From: Trichopria drosophilae
Lineage: Eukaryota > Arthropoda > Insecta > Hymenoptera > Diapriidae
DNA: 64,000 nucleotides
NCBI GenBank assembly: GCA_030407085.1
Contig: CM059584.1
Span: 139,738,001-139,802,000 of the forward strand
Direction of reading: 5' to 3'
Shown here piece by piece: positions 23,801-35,500 of this stretch (position 1 is its first letter; every line of letters begins with the position of its first letter). The position numbers and the translations under genes are program-made. The notes beneath the pieces are model-generated. The model had not been told where the DNA came from, did not search any database, and saw only the letters and a list, made by a program, of their open reading frames with translations.

Positions 23801-24437
23801 GTCCTAAAAAATCATGTTTTTCTGCTATATATGTCAAAATAATATATGTATAAATTTCAATTTTTAAAAAATTGTCTTACTACTATTCGAAAGAGCGGCA
23901 TTGAATTTTATTTCGTTTAGGTTAGGTTTACATAAGAAGTTACATATTTCGTGAAATCTAGTCGGCAATTTTGAATTTTAAATACATAACCTACAATTCA
24001 TGACGCCTTTAATTCTCGGCATAATTATACCACTAATGATATGAATTTCATTAATAATGTTAGTAATTGATCAAATAAGATGTATTTCTTTGTTTTGCAA
24101 CGTTTAAGAAGTTTTGGAGGTTAGGATTATTTGAGACGATACAAAATTGTTATCTTTTAAGTACAACTATCGAGTGCACCCTTTCAATATGTTTTAGTTC
24201 ACTCAAAGCAAGATATTGTATCGAAAACTCGAAATTTGTAAAAAAATGAGTCCTAAGAAATCATTTTTTTCTACTATATATGTCAAAATAATATATAAAT
24301 TTCAATTCTTTAAATATTGTCTTACTACCATTCGAAAGAGCAGCCTTGAAATCTGATAGTTTTTATTTTTGTCGAAATTTATTTCATATTGAAAATAAGC
24401 TTTGAAGTTGCAGTAAACTTGTGCATTAATGGGTTAA
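20811..24437. mobile_element. 3.6-kb TTAA-flanked palindrome built of ~450-bp units with telomere-like arrays
   Basis: The ends TTAACCCATTAATGCCCAAATG and GTGCATTAATGGGTTAA are inverted with TTAA on both sides (piggyBac type). The left half has units starting GGCCGCTCTTTCGAATGG at 20923, 21597, 22051 and 22516. The right half has inverted units whose CGAAAGAGCGGC ends fall near 23222, 23897 and 24343. Units carry AAAATGGCAGATCCAATATGG and AACCTAACCTAACCTAAACG, and the unpaired centre lies near 22700-23080. No transposase frame. Confidence 0.85.
21346..21368. repeat. (CCTAA)n telomere-like array inside the palindrome
   Basis: AACCTAACCTAACCTAACCT. Similar arrays occur near 21554, 22021 and 22476, and as TTAGG on the other side near 23240, 23454 and 23918. 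Confidence 0.8.
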
Positions 24438-24987
24438 AATAAAAATACTTGCGAATCGCGATGCAATATATTTATTCTCTCGTACATGAGGATTATGATA
24501 CATATTTTCATTCCTTTTTAATTACAGCGATACAAGTTCTTTTTTTAAGACATTTATGGTATAATGTACTTTGCGGATTAAAATCTTACTCGTTCGAGAC
24601 TGTGCAACGTTTAGGTTATAAATGGGAATCTTAAGTTTACCATCGTCTCGATTCGTTTTTATTCACGCATTTGCGTCGAGAATTATTAGTCGCTCTTTCC
24701 TTGTTACCTGATTACAATATTTATATCTACGCTTTAATTATTCGTCGATACAATTATAGACATTTCATGCTCGCTCGCTAACATTCGTACGAAGCAACTT
24801 AAATAAATCAGACACTCTTCTCGCATTCGGCCTGCCTTATTCTCATTTGGTAAGAGTCGTCGCGACGGACTTGATGAGAAAATAGCTTTTTGTACTTATA
24901 TCGCAACCGAAAAGGAAAGTAATTGTCGTCTTTCGCGACCGAACACAAAAACGTTATGGCAGTTAAACAATACCGTATTTACATGAT

Positions 24988-25005
24988 GGGGGGGGGGGGG
25001 GGGGG
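24988..25005. repeat. poly-G tract, 18 bases
   Basis: Uninterrupted G run on the plus strand, poly-C in the Spred sense. Confidence 0.9.
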
Positions 25006-25480
25006 ACATCTTTCTTTTTACACTCTTGAGCACCTCGTCCGACTAACTTGAAAGCAACATTATCTTGGAGGCCTGAAAGGAAATGTTCGAAGCGTTCCCG
25101 TGCGTGAGAGAGCGTACAAAATAACCGTCGTACCTATACGCACTATCCTAACAGCAAAATGCGACTGGCCAGCTCGCTCGAGCCCATTCGGGAGCTTCCT
25201 GACGCCTTTTGCGAATACAAAAACTGTAAAAAAGTCAATACGTACAAAAAGACACTCCTCTACAGAAAGCCTTGGCGGTATTCGGCTCCGAAAGAAAACT
25301 GGGGTTAAATGTCGCAAGTGCTCACACACGCAGGACATCGCATCATTTTTTTTTTAGCTAATTAAGTTTCCTCGTCTACTTGAGCTTTCACCAAGACGTC
25401 GAAATAAATATTACGCGTACATTAATGAGGTTAGGTTTCCCGAAGGGTCGAAACTAACCTCAAAACGTACCGGATGCAAA

Positions 25481-25659
25481 TACAGTAGGACCTCTCTTAT
25501 TCTAATTAGTAAAGTTTTTCAAGATCGCGCCGACCTCTCTTACTCTAATTTTCCCCTTAACCCCACTTACTTTGCTTGCGAGCTTGTGATTCGTGGATAA
25601 TATTTTTCGTTGACTTTTCGTAGTGGGGGAACGATTAGAATAAGAGAGGTCCTACTGTA
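25481..25659. mobile_element. pogo/Tigger-like MITE, short TTATTCTAAT variant, copy 1
   Basis: TACAGTAGGACCTCTCTTAT and ATAAGAGAGGTCCTACTGTA ends. Nearly the same as 39458-39655 and 40427-40624, with a diverged CAAGATCGCGCCG instead of CAAGATGGCGCC. Confidence 0.88.
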
Positions 25660-26222
25660 TATTAGAATCATCGGTTCGTTACCTTTTAGTGACACGAAAA
25701 GGACAACTCATAACTAAGAGGCCGTGAAGAAAACTAAGAGGTTGCAAGTTCGTTGTCGCTGTCATTGAAAGAATTACGGGGACTGCGCGTTTGTTTCACC
25801 TTCGGCAGATCGCGAGTTTGTACGCAAATCATAAATTAAAATACTGTCATAGTCGCTATGTACAAAACGGCGTCGATCGCGATACTGCACGAAGAAAATA
25901 CTCTCGTTACTGTAAGGTACCAACACAATGACGACTCCGCATAAAGAAGTGCAATTAAACAATTTTTTTGTCTAAATATCACAATCTGTCTTAAATTTCT
26001 ACTTAAATAAACTCAATCATCCAGAGTTTTGATAAACAATTTCTTTAATACGGGGGAAAAAAAGTGTAAAAAAATATAAATATATCATTAATATAATACA
26101 GGGAGCCAAAATAATTTCGACCGTCGATATATTACATTTAACCTATAAAGGGCACTGTCGTTAGCCCCGACTAATTTCGACCGTTAGTGTTTAATGGCAC
26201 TTCTTGGTCGGAGGCCACCTTA

Positions 26223-26381
26223 CAGATGACGTTGATGGATAAGCGCGTGAACTGGTAGCTGCCTGCCCCTTTGATATCTCTGGCACCGGCCCATGCTCAA
26301 ATCGTGGCACTCGTAAACGTTCGCCACTGCATTTCGCGACTCGACCATGAACGGCGCAGAGATATCAAAGGGCTCCTCCAG
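26223..26381 (-). CDS. possible in-frame readthrough extension of Spred (53 codons)
   Basis: After the Spred TAA (26382-26384) the same frame stays open for 53 codons (LEEPFDISAPFMVESR...ALIHQRHL) to a second TAA at 26220-26222. The stretch is as GC-rich as the coding exon. It is bracketed by complementary 16-mers at 26357-26372 and 26267-26282. Readthrough is a hypothesis; the region could equally be structured 3' UTR. Confidence 0.35.
26267..26372 (-). promoter_or_regulatory. 16-bp perfect stem just downstream of the Spred stop
   Basis: CCCTTTGATATCTCTG at 26267-26282 is the exact complement of 26357-26372. In the Spred mRNA the stem opens 9 nt after the TAA and closes over a 74-nt loop. 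Confidence 0.75.
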
Positions 26382-26538
26382 TTATTCCATCGGATGGTGC
26401 CTCCCACCGCAGAGACCGCAGGACATACCGCACCAGTGGATGGCACGCAGCGGAGGGTAGAACCAGAGACACGGGACGATCAGCGACAGCAGTGCCAGGC
26501 CAAGCCACCGACGTCCGCAACCTTCCTCCGAGCTGCAA
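26382..26538 (-). CDS. Spred: Spred exon 6 (end of Sprouty domain, TAA stop)
   Basis: Acceptor TTAAATCAG. Encodes [19 protein letters not shown] through [12 protein letters not shown], the palmitoylated Cys-rich C-terminus of the family. Confidence 0.94.
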
Positions 26539-29500
26539 CTGATTTAATCGACCGTAATAAAATCCATTGTTGAGATATTTAATAATGTTATATTATTATA
26601 ACGAAGCTTTTCACTGACTGTCAGGCTATAATTCACATTTTCAAAAGTTCTATACTATAAACCAGAATACCCCAAGTCTTGGCCTAAATTCAGAAACTGA
26701 TCAAAAATTACTGAAAATGTTTATTGGAGAATTTTTTGGGTCGCCAATTACGAATCTGACATAAAGTATGAAGAATTCAAAATGGCGGACATGAATTTTA
26801 AGAAAAAAAAAAATGGAGTCATAAATTCGCCACGTCCATGTTCGTTGACTCTGGGTTCGGCAGAGAGAGAATAAATTGTAAATTTATCCATCTGCGTCCA
26901 CCATTTTGGATCCGTTATTTTGAATTCTTCAAATTTGATATCAGTTTCGTAATCAGCGACTCAAAAAACACCTAGGTATTCATTTTTGTTAGAAAAAAAC
27001 GATTTCTTAAAATTCATGTCCGCCATTTTGGATCCTCCATTTTGAATTCTTCAAATTTGATGTCAGATTCGTAATCAGCGACTCAAAAAACCTCTAGGTA
27101 TTCATTTTTGTTAGAAATACATAAAAGATTTCTTAAAATTCATGCCCGCCATTTTGAATTCTTCAAATTTGATGTCAGATTCGTAATCAGCGACTCAAAA
27201 AACATCTAGGTATTCATTTTCGTTAGAAATAAACTATTTCTTAAAATTCATGCCCGCCATTTTGAATTCTTCAAATTTGGTGTTAGTTTCGTAATCAGCG
27301 ACTCAAAAAACACCTAGGTATTCATTTTTGTTAGAAATAAACGATTTCTTTGAATTCAAAATGGCGGATACAAAATGGCGGACATGAATTTTAAGAAATC
27401 GTTTATTTGTAACAAAAATGAATACCTAGGTGTTTTTTGAGTCGCTGGTTACGAAACTGATATCAAATTTGAAGAATTCAAAATGGCGGATCCAAAATGG
27501 CGGACATGAATTTTAAGAAATCGTTTATTGCTAACAAAAATGAATGCCGGTGTTTTTCGAGTCGCTGATTATGAAACTGATATCAAATTTGAAGAATTCA
27601 AAATGGCGGACATGAATTTAAAAAAAAAAAATGGAGTCATAAATTCGCCACGTCCACGTTCGTTGACTCTGGGTTCGGCAGGGAGCGAATAAATTGTAAA
27701 TTTATCCATCTGCGTCCACCATTTTGGATCCCTTATTTTGAATTCTTCAAATTTGATGTCAGATTCGTAATCAGCGACTCGAAAAACACCTAGGTATTCA
27801 TTTTTCTTAGAAATAAACGATTTCTTTGAATTCAAAATGGCGGATACAAAATGGCGGAGATGAATTTTAAGAGATCGTTTATTTGTAACAAAAATGAATA
27901 CCTAGGTGTTTTTTGAGTCGCTGATTACGAAACTGATATCGAATTTGAAGAATTCAAAATGGCGGACGTGAATTTTAAGAAATCGTTTATTTCAAACAAA
28001 AATTAATACCTAGGTGTTTTTTGTGTCGCTGATTACGAAACTGATATCAAATTTGAAGAATTGAAAATGGCGGATCCAAAATGGCGGACATGAATTTGAA
28101 GAAATCGTTTATTTCTAAGAAAAATGAATACCTAGGTGTTTTTTGAGTCGCTGATTACGAATCTGACATCAAATTTGAAGAATTCAAAATGACGGACATG
28201 AATTTTAAGAAATCGTTTCTTTCTAACAAAAATGAATGCAGGTGTTTTTCGAGTCGCCGATTACGAAACCGATATCAAATTTGTAGAATTCAAAATGGCG
28301 GACATGAATTTTAAGAAATCGCTTATTTCTAAAAAAAAAAATGAATATCTAGGTGTTTTTAGAGTCGCTTATTACGAATCTGACATCAAATTCAAAGAAT
28401 TCAAAATGGCGGATCCAAAATGGCGGACATGAATTTTAAGAAATCGTTTATTACTAACAAAAATGAATACCTAGTTGTTTTTGAGTCGCTGATTACGAAA
28501 CTTATATCAAATTTGAAGAATTCAAAATGGCGGATCCAAAATGGTGGACGCAGATGGATAAATTTACAATTTATTCGCGCTCTGCCAAACCCAGAGTCAA
28601 CGAACGTGGCGAATTTATGACTCAATTTTTGTTTCAATTAGAAATACAAGTATTTGCAAAACAGAAATAGATATTGATAATTTTCAAATAAAAATGAGAT
28701 CTTTCGTGCTAAACTTTACAATATTCTTTATACCAAAAAGGTGTGCAAAACTTGAAGTAATCTTAATCTTAATATTTTTTATTGTTCAATTGAATTTTTG
28801 CTTAAGAATGTTGTCATTCTATTTTTTATAACAGTCAGTTGGCAATACTTATTTTCCTGACAATGTAAGCCTTATAGTAGTCCTTCCCATATTCTAATTT
28901 CCCTTATTCTAATTTTGTCTCTTCTCCTATTCTAATATTTCCCCTCACGCGTTCTCCATAGTGATGTGTGTTGACGTGTGTATTTTCTAAATAAAAATAA
29001 CGGCGCATGCGCAACAAAAGAAAAAGAGACAATAGTGAGACAACAAATCTTAGTAGCGGGGGAGAGGAGAAAATTAGAATAAGGGAAGAAGGCCGCCATC
29101 TTGCCTGACTGGACAAATTAGAATAAGGGAAGGACTACTGTACGTTAATTTACACTGACTTTCGTAATGTACGAATATTATTAGTTTGCAATAAATTAAG
29201 ATAAAATGAGAGAAACAAAAACCGGGCCAAATTGAGCCGTCGAAATCAAAAGTATATTGTCTCCCGAAGAAAATGACACTTCATTTGTCTCATCTGGTAG
29301 TGGAGTTTAGAAGTGGAATAAAAGGAAACACGTTCACATGGTAACAAAACACTATTTGCGTAAATAAACTACACAAATAACAACAAATCTATACATTTAT
29401 TCTTATTTTTCCGTTACGTTATTAACATTTGACTTATAATAATATAAAAAAGCTTTAGTTAAATTAATTGCATCTAGTTATAAAAAGATAAACTACATAA

Positions 29501-32500
29501 TAATTAAACTGATAATAAATTTTTATACTTAATTTTGTAATTCTAAGACATTGAAAGTTAGTGAAAAAAGATAAATAATTTTATAACAATCAAATTTTAG
29601 GTACTTCAAAATGTTCACTAAACGATAAACAACTCCATTATTTTTAATTCAACAAGGCCCTCCCCTTATTTTAACTCTTCGAGTCAAGGAAAATGGCGGC
29701 TTCTTCCCTTATTTTACCGCTTCCCCTCATCCTCACCACTGGCAGTATGAGAGAATAAAATCAAAGAAAGGAGATATAGTGGCGTCTTTCTTCTCCTGTA
29801 TGCGCAAGCGCAAACAACAATCCCCACTCTTTTTAACACTTTCAAATGGCGAATGGTGGGGGAACTCACGAGGCGAAGAAGTTAACATAAGGGACGAAAG
29901 AAAATTAAAATAAAGGACGCGGTTAAAATAAGGGGAGGGCCACTGTATTTGGGAATATCTCCGAAACTTTTCATTTTTTTGATGATGGGTGGTTTAGGAC
30001 CTTCCCCGTAATATATATCAAACAGTGACTGCATAGAACATTAGTAAATATGTTTAAATAGAGGAAGATGTTAATTTAAACTCTGTCGTATGTCATTTTC
30101 ATGTACAAAAAGTGACAAATCCACTAAATTTTGCTAATGTAGCAATAATGATGTCAATTTTGTTTTATATTTTATTACTGTAATTTTTTTAACATTCGTC
30201 TTTAATTTTTTTTACAGCAGTACTAGTAACCTAAAAAATAAACAAAAATGGAGAACGCATTTTTAGAAAATTCATCCTGAATGATTTTATGCAACAACTT
30301 TTTAAACATTTCATTTAACTAAAAACAATGAAGGTAGGTTTATTCTTTCTTTTTATACTTAGATGTAAGATTTATAGATGTGAATATTATGAATGAAAGA
30401 TTGTATCAAGACACCATTATTATTATTTTCTTTTTTGTAACAAGGGCATTTATGTCCGTTAATATAAATAAATATTTTGTTGGAACTAACCTGCAAGGAT
30501 TTTGGGCAAAATCGCCCTCAGTTTCGCTCATGCAATGATACAGCATACATTGAGCGCACGATAAGCAGGAAACCGTAGCGATGCCCCGTCGAACTGAATC
30601 TGGAGCGTACTCGCAAGATCCTCGAGAATTCTGCTGCTCGGAATAGAGTTCCTGGCAATGTTTGCAACGTATCCGTAGATTACGTTTGTTGGTGTTTTTA
30701 ATAGGCTGCGACACCAAGATGTCATGCTTCTTCAAGGAGCCGCTCGAGTTCCTCCTATCTAATCTGTCGGTTTTGTGCTCGTCAATCACCGGATACAGGT
30801 ACTCGTGGTTGAGTGCCGTTAGCTGCACGTAAGGATAATTGTCGGTTGCTACTGACGGATCGCCAATGAAATGAATGGGTCGATGGGGATCTGGAACGTC
30901 CGTAGACTGAGAATGATAAGGGAGCATCCGATACCCTCCGATTGACGTCTCGATAGACTGTCGCGGATCTGGTGGCTCCGCTGGCAGGTTTAGAGTCTGA
31001 AATTAATGATTTGTTTAAATGACAATTTAATACAAGAGTTCGTATTTTAAGTTTATATTTTGCCCACCATAAAAACGTCATCGTCGCCACCATCTGATTG
31101 GATATGGCCATCGATGAGCGTTTCAGCGAGTCCTGGAAGAGAAATTCCTAGATTAGAGTCGTTGTAGGAATCTTACAATCCGATACATCGACTTCGTCGC
31201 GCTTACCGCGTAAGCCGGATCCAAGATTAAGCATGGCGATGCAAAATGCAAACGTCGATCAGTTTCTCGTGCGAAAGCCCCGGGCGACTAATTGTCAAAG
31301 AGAATTTTCTCACCTTCCAGCAGCTCTTCGACTGCAGTCCGGACCCCCTTGTCGAAGGCTCGAGCATCGGCAGCTGTTTGAAAGGTCAGTCCGAATTTCT
31401 TCTCTCCGGTACGCCAGTGGTGGAACGTCGGCATCACCTTGTTGTATTCAAAGTCCTTCTTTATGGTGCAGCTAAGTACTACCTGTAATTTGTATTGTCA
31501 ATTTGTTATTACTCTAGAACGATACTCGTAGGTAATAATTTATCATGATCGTAGTCTACTACTTACAGACTGGTCCGTTATTCGTTTTCCATAGATGAGA
31601 TATTCGTGCCTTCGCTTAGGTAAACTCGGTGGTGATGTGCTGGTCGACCCCTGGTCAGAGGGCACTGGGGTGACAGTCGCAGATGAAATGTTAGTACCGT
31701 TGGTCGCATTCTGTTGATGGCCAGTCGACGCAATTGGCCTTCTCCGAACAGAGACGTTAGCTAAGCCTCCTCCGCTCAAAGGCACCCATCCTCCAGAACT
31801 ATCATCTCGCGTCATCACCTGCGCCCGAACCCTCACTAAATAGTTACCACTGTACAGACATAATAGTGTATCTTGTCAGTAAATTATTTTAAATCGCAGT
31901 ATAAATTGTATAACAGAAGACGCATAAGCTTCATGTAAAAATTACAACAAAATAATTAATCATAAACTGTATAATTTGTCCCTACAGACATCGACATATT
32001 CCATAGTCTTGTCAAGCGAAAAACCCTCAGAGTGATAATACTGATTTGATTTGCATGACTTCTCAATTAGCACTCTGGGATTTCAATATAGAAAATTATA
32101 ATTTCTAAAAATAAATAAATTTAAAACATTCGACGATTGAATATACCCTGATAAGATTTTTCTCATAATTATTGCGTCATTTACCCTGTGTAAAGAGTGT
32201 ACCGTGGGGATGTTACGATGTGTTGTTATTCTGCATAACTATGTGCAAAATAATCCATAGGATTGTTTGTTTTCAACGATAAATAACGCAAAAATTTTCT
32301 CTGGACATTTTCTAACAATTTAATATTGCAGTCTTGGTAAGGACACTGTATACCCTTTCGTTTTGTCCCAGGGTTTCACTAATAAATCTAATATACGAGA
32401 AGCATAAGTTAAAGTGGGTAAAACTAATGAATTAAAAATATAAATAGCAGCCTTAATATCATTGAAGTGTTTCGTAGATCGTATTATAAAACTAAGTGTT

Positions 32501-35500
32501 CTAAATGCTTTATTAGTTACATATAACAAATGCTCCTTAAAAGATAAATTACAATTAAAAATTACACCGAGGTCTTTAATAGAATTTATAACTTCAAGAC
32601 TTTGCTCATTAACCCTTTCAGGATGGGACGGTCACATTTTGCGCATAAAGTTCAGCGCTCTGCCTAACGATGTTACGGTCATGCAAAAAATTCTTCAGCC
32701 ATCATTTCTTACGTATTTTTGTCTGCTCTTTCAGATTCTGTTGACGAAATTGACCCAAATCTCTTGTTAAAAAAGATGCAGTTGATTTTTTACAAAAAAA
32801 CCACGATTTTTTCAAAAAATTTTTTCATAAATTTCACCAATCATACCAACATAGAAAGCATGCAAATGCATAATATCGCGTCCAAAATAGTTCAGCTTTC
32901 AAATGATACCACTCGCTTTTCAAAATTTCAAAATGGCGGTTATAAATGGAGGCCAAACAGCAGAAATTTTTCCAAATAAAAGATTGAAGTTTTAGCATCA
33001 CTATATTCTCGACAATGGCATACTTATAAGTTTTTGAGGTCGCTGATTACAAATTTGATGTCAGATTATCAAAATTCAAAATGGCAGATCCAATATGGCG
33101 GACGAAAATTTTAAAAACTTGTCAGATTTCACAAAATTCGTTGCTAAAGGGTTTTCGAGGTCGCTGATTTCAAATCCGAAGACAGATTTTAAAACGTGTT
33201 TTGATGTCACCCATCAAGAAAAATCACAAAACGAAAAAGGTATAAAAATACAAAAAAAAAACAAATAAAAATACAAAAATTCAAGCTTCGGATTTGAAAT
33301 CAGCGACCTCAAAAACATACAAGTATGCAGTTGTCTTTATGCACAAAATGTGTCTGTCCCTTCCTAAAAGGGTTAATAAAATATGGACATCTATAAAAGT
33401 AAGTGTCCTGCGAAATTTTATAGTTTTGCATTTATCAACATTCAAATATAAGAAATTTAAATTGCACCATTCTATAACGTTCTCTAGATCTTTTACTCTT
33501 TTTTTGTATCATAATAAACAATACAAATCATTCCGTATCATACAGAGAGTAAATTTGCATAAACCCAAATATGTAACCGATTTTAAGATCTGAGGTTTTA
33601 ACAAATCTAATATATGTGGAAATAAGGTGACAGTAATAACAAGAGAGGCGTTTACAATTTCTACTTTGAAAATTTTACGATTACAAAACATAAACGGAAA
33701 AATGTATTTGTGTAAAAAATTATCACTAAAAACCATAACCAATACGAAATTATTATTTATACCCAAGGTAAACTCTATTGTCAGCAAAGCGTCAAGAATG
33801 TTAGGATTTCTCATGCGTAATTCAAAATTATGTACCGAGATATAAGTACTATTAGAATTCTCTACCTATCATTATTTTGTACAATTTAATTGTATGCATC
33901 ACCAATTTGGACACCTCATTATTTTATTTTATTTTATTTTATTTATTAAACAGGCTTGAGGCTCTTATAACAAGTTACAATATACTGAGGCAGTGTACTT
34001 AGATGAGTTATTTAATTAAAGTAATACAGAGTTCATTGAAAGAAGTTTAAAGAAATGAAAAGATAATGAGTACGAATGAAATGATAAGAATAAATTGTGT
34101 TAGATTAAGTGTATTCAAGAAGATTCGATTTGAGGGATTTAGTTGCAGTAATAAAAGGTAGTTGAAAAATGTTGTTGCAGTTGTGTACCAGGTTATCAGA
34201 TAATGAGCATAATCTAGAAGATGAAGAGTTGTAACCTAACTTTGTTAATTAGAGGAACGATATATTGGTTGAAATCTTAATGCATATATAGAGTGATATT
34301 GTGGTAAGATTGAATTTAAATTAGGAATCAGTAGTTGGTTGTTGTGTAATTTATAGAGGAACTGAGCGGCTGTAAATTGTGAGACGGACTTTAGTGTAGG
34401 TATTTTTAAGCTATTTGAGATCGACATATAATTATGCTCATTGAAAGACATTGGAGCACCTATTTTGTAGGATGCGTATCTAACAAATTTATGCTGTACC
34501 CTCTCTAGTCTATTTACGTGAATATTATAATAAGGATTCCATATTATTGATGCATAAGATAATATGGGACGGACTAGAGTGAGATAGAGGATTTTTATTG
34601 TGTTTATATTTTTAAATTCTTGCGTATGACGAATAATGAAACCCAATATTTGTTCAGCTCTTTTGCTTATGTCAAGAATATTATCAGTAAAAGTTAACTT
34701 GGAATCGAATATTACACCAAGATCCTTAATTTTCTCGACTCTTTGAAGCTTAAAATTTTGAAGATGATAATCATAAAGAATAGGAGACAGACTTGATGAA
34801 AACGTGATTAAAGAGCACTTACTATTATTAAGTTTCATACCATTTAGTTTACACCAGTTACAAATGTTATTTAGATCTCTTTGCGTTTCCTCTGATCTTA
34901 ATACACTTGTAATGGTATTGTATATTTTCAAATCATTTGTAAATAGCATAAAATTTGAATAGGTTATTACCGAAAAAATATCCTTAATAAATATATTAAA
35001 TAGGATAGGGCCAGGGTGAGATCCCTGGGGTACACCTGAAGATGCTTTTATTTCCCTAGATTGGAAATTTTTATATCTCACTATTAGCTTTCTTTGGGTG
35101 AGATAGTTAAACATCCATGCTAATAGGGATCCCAAAATGAAATACATTAAAAAAAGATTTAAAAAATTCAACATAAATTTCTTAGATATATGGGCATTGT
35201 TCTACAACTTTTAAACTTTGAGGTTGAAGAAAATTGAATTTTTTTTTTTAGGCACATTCATGAAATTAATTTTATTGGCTTTAGAATTGATCAAATGACA
35301 GGAAAAACCTTGCGTGACTCATTTATACACAATGTACTTTTTTTTTTAATGTAACATATGTTACGTTACTCGTAAAATTAGTTTTTAGTTTTGAAACGTT
35401 TAATATACATAAAAAATTCAGTTCTTTTGCTTATGGCCTAATTTTTAGAAGCTAGTATATAAAATTAAACGTCTAGTTAATAGTTCAAATTTAAAATAAT

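Larger units (their letters stand above)
24438..26219 (-). other. possible Spred 3' UTR / 3' flank
   Basis: The composition is more balanced than intergenic DNA, and it lies directly downstream of the Spred stop. A minus-strand AATAAA lies at the complement of 24471-24476. It is interrupted by a MITE (25481-25659) and an 18-base G run at 24988-25005. Assignment as untranslated exon is an inference. Confidence 0.4.

Noticed and set aside
25060..25357. Frames on both strands in the 25.1-25.3 kb region
   Set aside because: Not recognised; both strands are open, typical of GC-richer non-coding DNA. More likely Spred 3' UTR.
26271..26573. 100-codon plus-strand frame opposite the last Spred exon
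   Set aside because: Antisense shadow of the Sprouty domain exon and of the open stretch downstream of its stop.
26740..28640. Possible CRISPR-like array because of regular ~120-bp repeats
   Set aside because: Units are inverted halfway, spacers are themselves repeated, and the locus is a eukaryotic intron.
31233..31488. Two overlapping 80-codon plus-strand frames
   Set aside because: Antisense shadows of Spred exon 3 and intron 3.
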